A DNA stretch of 64,000 nt, from positions 186,001 to 250,000 of the forward strand of contig JANQGH010000100.1 of assembly GCA_028277405.1 (NCBI GenBank). Reading direction: 5' to 3'. The notes beneath the pieces were generated by a model. It ran no database searches, had not been told where the DNA came from, and saw only the letters and a program-made list of their open reading frames with translations. The translations under genes and the position numbers were made by a program. This stretch comes from Alphaproteobacteria bacterium. Lineage in GTDB: Bacteria > Pseudomonadota > Alphaproteobacteria > DSM-16000 > Inquilinaceae. Below are positions 26,673 through 35,714 of this stretch, one piece after another (positions within the stretch are counted from its first letter, which is position 1; the number at the start of each line of letters is the position of its first letter).

Positions 26673-28591
26673 TGCTGGGCAGAAGATTGGCCGGAAGACT
26701 GGCCGGAAGATTGGCCAGACCGGCCGTTTTTGTTGCGGCCTTGATGATGGTGTGGGGCGGCAGCGCTGCCGCCCAGACCTACGGCGAGGCGCCGATGCTG
26801 GCCGAACGGGTCGCGGCCGGCACGCTGCCGCCGGTTGAAGAACGGCTGCCCGCGAACCCGGCAACGATCGATCCGTTGAGCGCGGGCGCGTATGGCGGCC
26901 AGATCGAATGGCTGGCCGGGCGCGCGCGCGACATACGGATTATGAACGTCTACGGCTACGCACGGCTGGTGGGTTACGACGCCGAGCTCAACCTCGTCGC
27001 CGACATCCTGGAAAGCTACGAGGTCGAGGGTGGGCGCATCTTCACCTTTCATCTTAGGCCGGGCCTGCGCTGGTCCGACGGCGAGCCGTTCACGACCGAA
27101 GCCTTTCGCTACGAGTGGTTCGATGTTCAGCAGAATGAAGATCTGCGCCCCTACGGCCCCGACTTTCGGCTGCTGGTCGAAGGCGAACTGCCGGAGGTGG
27201 AGATCATCGACGACTACACCGTACGTTATAGCTGGTCACAGCCCAACCCGCGGCTGATCCCGGCCTTGGCGGGTGCGCGGCCGCTCTATCTCTACGCGCC
27301 CGGTCACTATCTGCAGCAGTACCACCAAGCCTATGCCGATCCCGACACGCTGCAGGCAGCGGTGGAATCGGCGGAGGTTCAGGACTGGACCGTCCTGCAT
27401 CTGAGGCGCGGGAACCTGTATTCGGCCACCAATCCGGAACTGCCGGTGCTGCAGCCATGGGTGAACACCACCGCACCGCCAAGCGAGCGCTTTCAGTTCG
27501 TGCGCAATCCGTTCTACCACCGGGTGGATAACGAGGGTCGCCAGCTGCCCTATATCGACAGCGTCTATGTGAACATCTCGGACTCGTCGCTGATCGCCGC
27601 CCAGACCGGAACCGGCGGCAGCGACCTGCAAGCCCGCCATATTCGCATCGACGATTACGCATTTCTCGCCCAGGGGGCGGAAACCAACAATTACTACATC
27701 GATCTGTGGGATACGGTCCTGGGCTCGGAGATCGCCCTCTATCCCAACCTGACGGCCGCCGATCCGGTCTGGCGCGAACTGATGCGGGATGTACGGTTCC
27801 GGCGCGCCTTGTCGATGGCGGTTTACCGGGACGAGATCAACGAGATCATCTATTTCGGTCTCGGTCGGATCTCGAACAACACCGTCGTGCCCTCCTCGCC
27901 GTTTTGGACCGAGGCGCTGGCGACCGAATGGACCCAGTACGACATCGACCGCGCCAACGACTTGCTCGATGAGATCGGGCTGACCGAATACGAAGACGGC
28001 GTTCGCCTGCTGCCCGACGGGCGGCCCCTGGAGATTGTGGTAGAGACCGCCGGCGAGCGCGGGCAGGAGGTGGACGCGCTGCAACTGATCGCCGACAGCT
28101 GGAGCCGCATCGGCGTGGCGCTGTTCATCAACAATTCCCAGCGCGACGTCTTCCGCAACCGCATCTTCAGCGGCGAGACCAACATGTCGGTCTGGTTCGG
28201 CCTCGACAACGGCCTGATCACGCCATCCACGGTGCCGACGGAACTGGCGCCGGTCGACCAGAACTGGCTGCAATACCCGGCCTGGGGCCAGTATTGGCAG
28301 GCTGCCGCCGGCGCGGGCGAGGCACCGGACCTTCCCTGGGCGGAAGAACTCGTCGATCTCTATCGGGAATGGCTCGTCACCTATGACGAGGACCGCAAGA
28401 TCGAGATCGTCAGCCGGATGCTGGAGATCCATGCCGACCAGGTCACCTCGATCGGCCTGATCCAGAGCATCCCGCAACCGATCGTGGTCGCCAACCGGCT
28501 GCACAACGTGCCGGTCGAGGCGGTCTACAGCTGGGACCCCGGGGCCCATTTCGGGCGTTATCGTACGGATACGTTCTGGGTCGACCAATAG
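26669..28591 (+). CDS. ABC importer substrate-binding protein (SBP family 5)
   Basis: A 640-residue periplasmic solute-binding protein of the SBP_bac_5 (peptide/nickel/opine) family, at the large end of the range. After a signal peptide ending near GGSAAAQ come APMLAERVAAGTLPPVEERL and then FHLRPGLRWSDGEPFTTEAF, the family's conserved block. Large members of this type occur with long OppC-like permeases. The start is ATG 26669, inside the ATPase stop, rather than the upstream ATG 26654. The signal peptide region carries a tandem 12-bp repeat (see separate entry). Confidence 0.9.
   Translation: MMLGRRLAGRLAGRLARPAVFVAALMMVWGGSAAAQTYGEAPMLAERVAAGTLPPVEERLPANPATIDPLSAGAYGGQIEWLAGRARDIRIMNVYGYARLVGYDAELNLVADILESYEVEGGRIFTFHLRPGLRWSDGEPFTTEAFRYEWFDVQQNEDLRPYGPDFRLLVEGELPEVEIIDDYTVRYSWSQPNPRLIPALAGARPLYLYAPGHYLQQYHQAYADPDTLQAAVESAEVQDWTVLHLRRGNLYSATNPELPVLQPWVNTTAPPSERFQFVRNPFYHRVDNEGRQLPYIDSVYVNISDSSLIAAQTGTGGSDLQARHIRIDDYAFLAQGAETNNYYIDLWDTVLGSEIALYPNLTAADPVWRELMRDVRFRRALSMAVYRDEINEIIYFGLGRISNNTVVPSSPFWTEALATEWTQYDIDRANDLLDEIGLTEYEDGVRLLPDGRPLEIVVETAGERGQEVDALQLIADSWSRIGVALFINNSQRDVFRNRIFSGETNMSVWFGLDNGLITPSTVPTELAPVDQNWLQYPAWGQYWQAAAGAGEAPDLPWAEELVDLYREWLVTYDEDRKIEIVSRMLEIHADQVTSIGLIQSIPQPIVVANRLHNVPVEAVYSWDPGAHFGRYRTDTFWVDQ
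26681..26716. repeat. Three tandem 12-bp units within a signal-peptide coding stretch
   Basis: Units AGAAGATTGGCC, GGAAGACTGGCC and GGAAGATTGGCC follow directly, coding for RRLAGRLAGRLA at the positive N-region of the substrate-binding protein's signal peptide. The repeat is in frame, so copy-number change would lengthen or shorten the N-region without a frameshift. Confidence 0.8.
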
Positions 28592-28623
28592 GGCTGGCGG
28601 CAACGGTTTAGGGCGCCAACCCC

Positions 28624-29622
28624 ATGTTCGGATACATCGTCCGGCGGCTGTTCGTGATGATCCCGACGCTGCTCGCCATCAGCGCGATCAGCTTCTTCAT
28701 CATCCAACTGCCACCGGGCGATTTTCTGACCACGCTGATTAACGAGCAGCTGTCCCGCGGCGAAGGCGCCGACATGGGCAACATCGAACGGCTGCGCCAG
28801 CTCTACGGCCTCGATCGCCCGCTGATCGAGCAGTACTTCATCTGGCTGGGCAACGCGCTGCGCGGCGATTTCGGCTACAGCTTCGAGTACGAATTGCCGG
28901 TCACGACCGTGGTCGGCGATCGCATGTTCCTGACCGTGGTGCTGACCTTCGCCACCACCCTGTTCATCTGGATCGTCGCCTTTCCGATCGGCATCTATGC
29001 CGCCACGCACCAGTACTCGGCCGGCGATTACGCCCTGACCTTCATCGGGTTCCTGGGCTTCGCGGTGCCCAACTTCCTGTTGGGGCTGGTTTTGATGTAC
29101 CTGTTCAACGTCTGGTTCGGCACCGATATCGGCGGCCTGATGGACCGGCAATACATCGACCAGCCGATGAGCTGGGCGAAGTTCGTCTCCGTGCTGGAAC
29201 ATTTGCTGACCCCGGTTATTGTGATCGGCACGGCCGGCACGGCGGCAATGATCCGCCGCCTGCGCGCCAACCTGTTGGATGAGCTGCAAAAGCAGTACTA
29301 CATCACGGCGCTGGCCAAGGGCCTGCCCCGCCGCCGCGCGCTTTTGAAATACCCGCTCCGGTCCGCGTTGAACCCGTTCATCGCCGATATCGGGTCGATC
29401 CTGCCCGATCTGATCTCCGGCGCGACGATCGTCTCCGTTGTCCTGAACCTGCAGACGACGGGCCCGTTGCTGCTGTCGGCGCTGCAAAGCCAGGACATGT
29501 TCCTGGCCGGATCGTTCTTGCTCTGGCTGGCCCTTCTGACCGTCATCGGCGTTCTGATTTCCGATCTGTTGCTGGCCATGCTCGATCCGCGCATTCGTCT
29601 CGGCGGAGGAGCCGTCAAATGA
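28624..29622 (+). CDS. ABC importer permease, DppB/OppB type
   Basis: A 332-residue membrane protein with six helices. The N-terminal block MFGYIVRRLFVMIPTLLAIS is typical of DppB/OppB. The cytoplasmic EAA-like loop with ITALAKGLPRRRALLKYPLR contacts the ATPase. It lies 32 bp after the substrate-binding gene and its stop overlaps the next permease start (ATGA). It forms a heterodimeric channel with the following gene product. Confidence 0.92.
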   Translation: MFGYIVRRLFVMIPTLLAISAISFFIIQLPPGDFLTTLINEQLSRGEGADMGNIERLRQLYGLDRPLIEQYFIWLGNALRGDFGYSFEYELPVTTVVGDRMFLTVVLTFATTLFIWIVAFPIGIYAATHQYSAGDYALTFIGFLGFAVPNFLLGLVLMYLFNVWFGTDIGGLMDRQYIDQPMSWAKFVSVLEHLLTPVIVIGTAGTAAMIRRLRANLLDELQKQYYITALAKGLPRRRALLKYPLRSALNPFIADIGSILPDLISGATIVSVVLNLQTTGPLLLSALQSQDMFLAGSFLLWLALLTVIGVLISDLLLAMLDPRIRLGGGAVK

Positions 29623-30890
29623 GCCGCCGACCCGACACCGACCCGCTGGAACACTTCGTCGACAAGCGCGAGTGGGACCCGTACGTCACCGAGACGCTGA
29701 CCGCCAGCCAGGAACGCTACTACCTCGCCTCGCAATGGCGGATCATGTGGTGGAAGCTGAAGAAGCATCGCCTGGCGATGATCTCCGGCATCATCCTGGC
29801 CATCCTGTACGTGTCGATCCTGTTCGTCGAACAGATCGCCCCGTACAACAAGGACACGCGCAACATCAGCCACATCAACGCGCCGCCCCAGCAGGTACGC
29901 TTCTTTCACGATGGCGCCTTCATCGGTCCGTACGTGTATGGGCTTGAGCTTGTCGGCCGAGAGACCGATGTGAGTCCGAGGGATCGATTGGCCGCCATGT
30001 TGGGCACCGCGGGTCCGCCGTCCGCCGACGGTGAGGCGACCGCCAACAGGCCGCAAAATATTGCCGCCCAGCTTACCCGCGAATACGTCGCCAACACCGA
30101 CGACATTCAGCCGCTGCGCTTCTTCTGCGCCGGCGACACTTATCGCTGGTGGGGTCTGATCCCGGGTGACTTCCACATCGTTTGCCCGGCCGAGGACGGT
30201 ACGCTGTTCCTCCTGGGCACCGACCGGCTGGGGCGCGACATGTTCAGCCGCATCGTCTATGGCGCCCGAATATCGCTGACCGTCGGCTTGGTCGGCATCA
30301 CGGTCAGCTTCATTCTGGGCATCACGATCGGTGGCATCGCCGGCTATTACGGCGGCTGGATCGACAATTTCTTCAACCGCATCATCGAGATCTTTCAAAG
30401 CTTTCCGCAGTTACCGCTGTGGATGGCCCTGTCGGCCGCGTTACCGGCGACCTGGTCGCCCATCCTGATCTATTTCGGGATAACGCTCATATTGGGGCTG
30501 GTGGACTGGACCGGGCTGGCGCGCGCCGTCCGATCCAAACTGCTGTCGCTGCGCGAGGAAGACTTCACGGTCGCGGCCCAACTGATGGGTGCCGGCAGCG
30601 GCCGCATCATCGGCCGCCACCTGTTGCCAAGCTTCATGAGCCACCTAATCGCCTCGGCAACCATCTCGATCCCCGGCATGATCTTGGCCGAAACGGCCTT
30701 GTCGTTCCTTGGGCTGGGCCTGAAGGAGCCGATCGTCAGTTGGGGCGTCTTGCTGAACTCGGCCCAGAACATCAACGCCGTGGTGATCTATCCCTGGCTG
30801 ATGGCACCGGTTGTGCCGGTCGTCATCGTTATTCTGTGCTTCCAGTTCTTCGGCGATGGCCTGCGCGATGCCGCCGATCCATACAAATAG
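29619..30890 (+). CDS. ABC importer permease, DppC/OppC type with a large periplasmic insert
   Basis: A 423-residue protein; ordinary OppC proteins are about 300. After TM1 (HRLAMISGIILAILYVSILF) comes about 130 residues of extra sequence with FFCAGDTYRWWGLIPGDFHI, before the standard DRLGRDMFSRIVYGARISLT that opens the transport domain. The EAA-like loop is in DFTVAAQLMGAGSGRIIGRH. Such a long loop is a feature of a recognisable OppC subgroup paired with large SBPs; it may help dock the binding protein. It ends the operon. Confidence 0.9.
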   Translation: MSRRPDTDPLEHFVDKREWDPYVTETLTASQERYYLASQWRIMWWKLKKHRLAMISGIILAILYVSILFVEQIAPYNKDTRNISHINAPPQQVRFFHDGAFIGPYVYGLELVGRETDVSPRDRLAAMLGTAGPPSADGEATANRPQNIAAQLTREYVANTDDIQPLRFFCAGDTYRWWGLIPGDFHIVCPAEDGTLFLLGTDRLGRDMFSRIVYGARISLTVGLVGITVSFILGITIGGIAGYYGGWIDNFFNRIIEIFQSFPQLPLWMALSAALPATWSPILIYFGITLILGLVDWTGLARAVRSKLLSLREEDFTVAAQLMGAGSGRIIGRHLLPSFMSHLIASATISIPGMILAETALSFLGLGLKEPIVSWGVLLNSAQNINAVVIYPWLMAPVVPVVIVILCFQFFGDGLRDAADPYK

Positions 30891-30959
30891 TGAACAAACA
30901 GTTCATCCGGCCTGTTCAGGACAGTTTCCTTTTTCTTGAATTTTAACAGTTTTTGTTGA

Positions 30960-33098
30960 ATGAATGCGGCGATGACACGCCGCACGCGCAAATCTGGACC
31001 ACCCGAAAGGCCACAACGGCCCAAGCGGCCAGGGTCAAAACCCGGCGGCGCCAAACCACGGCGCCCCAGCCGGCCCGCTGCCTCTGCGCGGGCCGCGACA
31101 GCGGTACGTGCACCCCGCCGGCCGGCCAAAAAAGCGGCACGGCCGTCGCGGGCCAGCAGCCGCCCGCAACGTCGCGGCGGCGGATCGCGATCGACGAGAT
31201 CAGGCGGTCGCCAGACGGGGTTTGGTGGCCGGGTCCTGCGCTGGGCCTTCAAATGGTCGGCGGTCTCAGCGATCTGGCTGTTCATCCTCGTGGCCGGCGC
31301 CGTTGCCTACTTCGCCACGGGCCTGCCCGACATCTCGTCCGTCGGTGCCGCGGAGCGACGGCCGGCGATCACGGTTCTGGACGGCGACGGGCGCGAAGCG
31401 GCACGGTATGGCGACCTGACCGGCGATTACGTCACGGTCGATCAGTTGCCCCCGCATCTGATCAACGCGGTTCTCGCCATCGAGGATCGCCGTTTCTACG
31501 GCCATCCCGGCGTCGATGTCTTCGGCGTCGCCCGCGCCGCCTGGTCGAACCTGGCGGGCGGCGGATCGCTGCAGGGCGGATCGACCATCACGCAGCAATT
31601 GGCCAAGAACCTGTTCTTGAGCCCGGAACGCACCTGGCGCCGCAAGGTTCAGGAGGCCCTGCTGGCTGTCTGGCTGGAGCTGAATTACAGCAAGGACGAG
31701 ATCCTGACCGCGTATTTGAACCGGGTCTATCTCGGCAACGGCACCTATGGCGTGGACGCGGCCGCGCGGGCCTATTTCGGTGTCCCGGCGGCTGATCTCA
31801 GCCTGCGCCAATCCGCGATGATAGCCGGCCTGTTGCGCGCGCCGTCGCGGCTCGCCCCCACAGCCGATCTGGACGCCGCCAATCGGCGCGCCGATGTGGT
31901 GCTGGCCGCCATGGTCGATGCCGGGTTCCTGACCCGCGATCAGATCGTGGCCCAAGGCGCGGACAGGCCGTTGGATCGCGCCGGCCGGATCGCCGGCAGC
32001 AACGGGCGCTATTTCAGCGATTGGGTGGTCAACCAGATCCCGGATTTCATCGGCTACGAGCCGACCGACCTGATGGTCGGCGCGACCGTCAATCCCGCGA
32101 TCCAGTCGATCGCCCACACGGTGGTGAACCGCCATCTGGCGGCCTCGGACGAAGGCGCCAGCCAGGCCGCCGCCGTGGTTCTGGCGCCGGACGGGGCCGT
32201 GCTGGCCATGGTGGGTGGCCAGTCCTATGCCGCGAGCCAGTTCAACCGCGCGACACAGGCCCTGCGCCAGCCCGGATCGGCGTTCAAGCCGATCGTCTAT
32301 CTGGCAGCGCTGGAAACCGGCCTTCGACCAAGCAATCAGGTGCTCGACGCACCGATCACCCGGTCCGGCTGGTCGCCCCGGAACTTCGGCGAGGACTATA
32401 GCGGCGAAATCACCTTGCATCAGGCACTGGCCGAAAGCGCGAACACGGCGGCCGTCCGCGTTCTGGAACAGGCCGGCATCGACCGGACGATCGACCTGAC
32501 GCGCCGGCTGGGCATCACAACGCCGATGCGCCGCGACCTGTCGCTGGCCCTGGGCACCAGCGAGGTCAGCCTGCTGCAACTGACCGGGGCCTATGCGGCC
32601 TTCGCCAATCGGGGCCGGCCGGTCATCCCCTACGGGATACGCGACATCGTCGATCGCGACGGTCGTTTGCTGTACGCCAGAAGCCCGGACAGTTTGGGCC
32701 TGGCCGCCGATCCCCAGCGGATCGACATGCTCAACCGGATGATGGTGGGCGTGATCGAAAACGGCACGGGGCGGAACGCGGCGGTCGGCTGGCGGGCAGC
32801 GGGCAAGACCGGCACGTCGCAGGATTTCCGCGATGCCTGGTTCATCGGCTTCACCGGCGATCTGGTGGTCGGTGTCTGGGTCGGCAACGACAATGGCAGC
32901 CCAATGGACAGTGTGACCGGCGGCGGCCTGCCGGCGCGCATCTGGCGCGACATCGTGGCCGAGGTGGCAACGGTCCGCGCGCCTGCCGGACTGGAACTGG
33001 TGGCACCGCCGGTGACGGCGCCTTTGACCCGCGCCCCGACCACGGTGGAAGAACAACGCGCCCTCGACGACCTGATCGAGCGCATGGTCGGCGGATAG
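30960..33098 (+). CDS. Class A penicillin-binding protein (PBP1 family)
   Basis: A 712-residue bifunctional peptidoglycan synthase. The first about 95 residues are a cytoplasmic Arg/Lys/Pro/Gly-rich tail, then one TM (WSAVSAIWLFILVAGAVAYF). The GT51 domain has AIEDRRFYGHPGVDVFGVAR (catalytic Glu) and GGSTITQQLAKNLFL. The transpeptidase has SxxK in QPGSAFKPIVYL, SxN in ESANTAAV and KTG in AAGKTGTSQD, all intact. It polymerises and cross-links peptidoglycan at the inner membrane. A second ATG (30972) is possible. It is preceded by an AT-rich 69-bp gap that may hold its promoter. Confidence 0.93.
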   Translation: MNAAMTRRTRKSGPPERPQRPKRPGSKPGGAKPRRPSRPAASARAATAVRAPRRPAKKAARPSRASSRPQRRGGGSRSTRSGGRQTGFGGRVLRWAFKWSAVSAIWLFILVAGAVAYFATGLPDISSVGAAERRPAITVLDGDGREAARYGDLTGDYVTVDQLPPHLINAVLAIEDRRFYGHPGVDVFGVARAAWSNLAGGGSLQGGSTITQQLAKNLFLSPERTWRRKVQEALLAVWLELNYSKDEILTAYLNRVYLGNGTYGVDAAARAYFGVPAADLSLRQSAMIAGLLRAPSRLAPTADLDAANRRADVVLAAMVDAGFLTRDQIVAQGADRPLDRAGRIAGSNGRYFSDWVVNQIPDFIGYEPTDLMVGATVNPAIQSIAHTVVNRHLAASDEGASQAAAVVLAPDGAVLAMVGGQSYAASQFNRATQALRQPGSAFKPIVYLAALETGLRPSNQVLDAPITRSGWSPRNFGEDYSGEITLHQALAESANTAAVRVLEQAGIDRTIDLTRRLGITTPMRRDLSLALGTSEVSLLQLTGAYAAFANRGRPVIPYGIRDIVDRDGRLLYARSPDSLGLAADPQRIDMLNRMMVGVIENGTGRNAAVGWRAAGKTGTSQDFRDAWFIGFTGDLVVGVWVGNDNGSPMDSVTGGGLPARIWRDIVAEVATVRAPAGLELVAPPVTAPLTRAPTTVEEQRALDDLIERMVGG

Positions 33099-33107
33099 GC
33101 GCGGGTA

Positions 33108-34316
33108 TTACCGCAGGCGGCCGGCGATGAAAGCGTTAAGCTGGTCGGCAAAGGCACCGGCGTCGACGGCAAACTGTGATGACGCGGGATCTCCCGGCAA
33201 CTGGGCCAGGCTGCTGGAGACGCCGATCACGGCGTAGCTGCCGCCGCCCAAATCGGCCAGCAGCGGGGACCCACTGTCGCCGAGCGTGATGTCACAGTTG
33301 TGGCGCAGGCTGCCGGTCTCGAAGAAGGTGTCGACCGTGCAGTCCAGATGCGCGCTGATGTCCTCGCCCGTGTCCCAGCTATAGCCCGCCTGGCTGATGG
33401 CGTAGCCTTGCCGCTGTTCGATCAGACGCTGCTGGTCGGGCAACAGTGCCAAGACGGGCAGATAGCCTTGCGTGTCTCCAATCGGCTGGGTCAAGCGGAC
33501 AAAGGCCCAGTCGCGGCCGTCGCCCCGGCCGGGACCGGGTCGGCCACGATCCTCAAGAAACTCGGGATTGACATAGATGTCCGAAATGCGGGCCACCGCG
33601 GACGGCCCGTCTCGCGTAATGCCGGCCAGAAACGCCCCTTCCCTGACCACCGTCCGATCCTCAGCCACCAGGCAATGTGCCGCCGTCAGGACGGTGTCGG
33701 GCGCCACCAGGGTCGCCGTGCAGGATCGGCCCACGCGCAGACCCAGGATCCCGATCGCCCGCCAAGGCAGTTCGCCGGAGTCGACGCGCACGCGGTCATC
33801 GTAGCCTGAGTAGTAGTCCCGCATGCCCAGAACCGTCGTGCGGCCAAGGCAGTCGATCGTGTCGGTTCTGGGTGCGCAGATGCCGTTGCCGCCGAACGCG
33901 CGTTCCTCGCAGATGCCGTTCAGCGCCGATACGCAGACATTGGTGCGATTGCGTCTGGCAGCCATGGGTGCACAGTCGGCCGTATCGGTTCCGCTGGCGC
34001 AGATGCCCATGCCGATGGAGGGTTCGTCGCAAACCCCGTCAAAGCGTCGGCTGCAGCTGTTGGTGCCGCCGGCGGCCAACGCCTCGCAGTCCGTTGCGTC
34101 GGTGCCCGCCTCACACATTCCGGTGCCGCCAAACCGCAGATCGTCGCATTCGAGGTTGGCGGCGTACGCACAGCTATCGTCGCCCAGCCCATCGGGAAAC
34201 GGGGTCATCGGCCCGCTTACGGTCGCCACTTGCTCGGCCTCGTCGACAGAGCCGGGCGTACAGCCGGCTATCACCAGCACGCTCAAGGTCAAAAGGGCAC
34301 GGGACAGACGGATCAT
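33108..34316 (-). CDS. Trypsin-like serine protease, lipoprotein with three Cys-rich repeats
   Basis: A 402-residue protein with start ATG 34316, giving the lipobox signal MIRLSRALLTLSVLVIAGC. Next are three tandem 37-38-residue modules with spacing C-x7-C-x9/10-C-x8-C, e.g. ECDDLRFGGTGMCEAGTDAT and CDEPSIGMGICASGTDTADC. The C-terminal domain is S1 trypsin-like: His in VLTAAHCLVA, Asp in GRDWAFVRL, Ser in TLGDSGSPLL. It should be anchored in the outer or inner membrane facing the periplasm. It is a tandem paralogue of the next gene; the triad is intact, so activity is expected. Substrate and maturation are unknown. Confidence 0.88.
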   Translation of the reverse strand: MIRLSRALLTLSVLVIAGCTPGSVDEAEQVATVSGPMTPFPDGLGDDSCAYAANLECDDLRFGGTGMCEAGTDATDCEALAAGGTNSCSRRFDGVCDEPSIGMGICASGTDTADCAPMAARRNRTNVCVSALNGICEERAFGGNGICAPRTDTIDCLGRTTVLGMRDYYSGYDDRVRVDSGELPWRAIGILGLRVGRSCTATLVAPDTVLTAAHCLVAEDRTVVREGAFLAGITRDGPSAVARISDIYVNPEFLEDRGRPGPGRGDGRDWAFVRLTQPIGDTQGYLPVLALLPDQQRLIEQRQGYAISQAGYSWDTGEDISAHLDCTVDTFFETGSLRHNCDITLGDSGSPLLADLGGGSYAVIGVSSSLAQLPGDPASSQFAVDAGAFADQLNAFIAGRLR

Positions 34317-34365
34317 GCTTGGAAACCGGTCAATGGCTGAACGCACGGCCTTCCGGTCGGCCCGT

Positions 34366-35655
34366 CTAGTCGCCCGACTTCAAGCCCACCGAACCCGCGT
34401 TGCCCAGCCTGCCGGCAACGAAGTCGCTCAATGGCCCAGCGAAGGCGCGGGCGTCGACGGCCAGATAGGCCGATCGGCTTTGTCCCGGCAGGTCGAAAAA
34501 CTGGCTGTCGACCCCGACCACCGCGTAATCGCCGTTGCCGCGGTCAACGAAGAAGGGCGAACCGCTGTCGCCCAGCGTGGTATCGCATTCGTGAAACATC
34601 GAATTGTCGGCCAGGAATTCGATGATGCGGCACCCCAGATGCGCCGACAGCCGATCGCCCGTGTCCCAGCTATAGCCGCCCTGGCTTAAGGTGAACCACG
34701 TGCCGCTGATCGCGCGACGCTGATCGTCAGGTTGCGGCGCCAGGACGGTGAGATGACCGAGCGTGTTGCCCAACGGCCGATCGAGACGGGCGAAACCCCA
34801 ATCCTCGCCATTGCCCTGGCCCGGACCGAAATCCGCATCATTGTCGTAGCGCGGGTTTACGTAATAGTCGGCGATGCCGGCGACATCGACAAAGCTGTCA
34901 CCGCTCAATCCGGCGAAAAAGGCGATCGGCCGGTCGGGCCTTCCCTCGGTCAAGAAGCAATGGGCCGCCGTCAGAACGACGTCGGGCGCCACCAGGGTCG
35001 CCGTGCACGCACCGCCCTCGAAATCCAGCTGCCCGATGGCCCGCCAGGGAAAGGACGTGCTGTCGACCATCACCCGCTCGTCGCGGCCGAAATAGTGGTC
35101 CCGCATGCCCGGCACGGTCTCGCGACCGAAACAGTCGACCGTATCGGTGCGCTCGGCGCACTGGCCGCTGCCGCCCTGGCCCGCTTCCTCGCAGATGTCG
35201 TTGAAAGCGGTGGCACAACTGTTGGACCGGTTGCGCAGATGGGCGGCGGACGCGCAATCGGCGGTGTCCGTGCCGCTGGTGCACACGCCGAGGCCGATAT
35301 GCGGTTCGTCGCATTCATTGTCGAACGCCCACTGGCAACTGTTGTCGCCGCCGAACGCAAGCGCCCGGCAGTCGGACGCGTCGGTCCCCTCCAGACAGGC
35401 GCCGGTGCCGCCGAAGCGAATGTCGTCGCATTCCATGTCATGCGCCCAGTGGCAGCTATCGTCGCCGACATCGATGCCGCCCGGGGCGATGGGCTGTCCG
35501 ACGCCGGGCTTTCCACCACGGGTCAGCGGCGGCAGTTCAATACCGATCTCCTCAAGAACCGACAGTCCCGGCCGGTCGATCGTGGGTTGGGCGGCGGCAA
35601 ACGTCGCCGTACCCAGACAGATCACCAATCCCGTTGCCAATGCGCGGCCAACCAT
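34366..35655 (-). CDS. Trypsin-like serine protease, secreted paralogue with three Cys-rich repeats
   Basis: A 429-residue paralogue of the adjacent lipoprotein protease, sharing the same architecture but carrying a cleavable signal peptide (GLVICLGTATFAAAQ) instead of a lipobox. Start ATG 35655. The three Cys-rich modules include CDDIRFGGTGACLEGTDASD and CDEPHIGLGVCTSGTDTADC. The triad is in VLTAAHCFLT, GEDWGFARLD and TLGDSGSPFF. The pair probably arose by duplication, with one form lipidated and the other soluble or exported. Confidence 0.88.
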   Translation of the reverse strand: MVGRALATGLVICLGTATFAAAQPTIDRPGLSVLEEIGIELPPLTRGGKPGVGQPIAPGGIDVGDDSCHWAHDMECDDIRFGGTGACLEGTDASDCRALAFGGDNSCQWAFDNECDEPHIGLGVCTSGTDTADCASAAHLRNRSNSCATAFNDICEEAGQGGSGQCAERTDTVDCFGRETVPGMRDHYFGRDERVMVDSTSFPWRAIGQLDFEGGACTATLVAPDVVLTAAHCFLTEGRPDRPIAFFAGLSGDSFVDVAGIADYYVNPRYDNDADFGPGQGNGEDWGFARLDRPLGNTLGHLTVLAPQPDDQRRAISGTWFTLSQGGYSWDTGDRLSAHLGCRIIEFLADNSMFHECDTTLGDSGSPFFVDRGNGDYAVVGVDSQFFDLPGQSRSAYLAVDARAFAGPLSDFVAGRLGNAGSVGLKSGD

Positions 35656-35714
35656 GTCCCCTGCTCTCACTCACCTCAGCGCCTCCCCGGAATGCTAGCA
35701 CATAGGCCGGGGCT

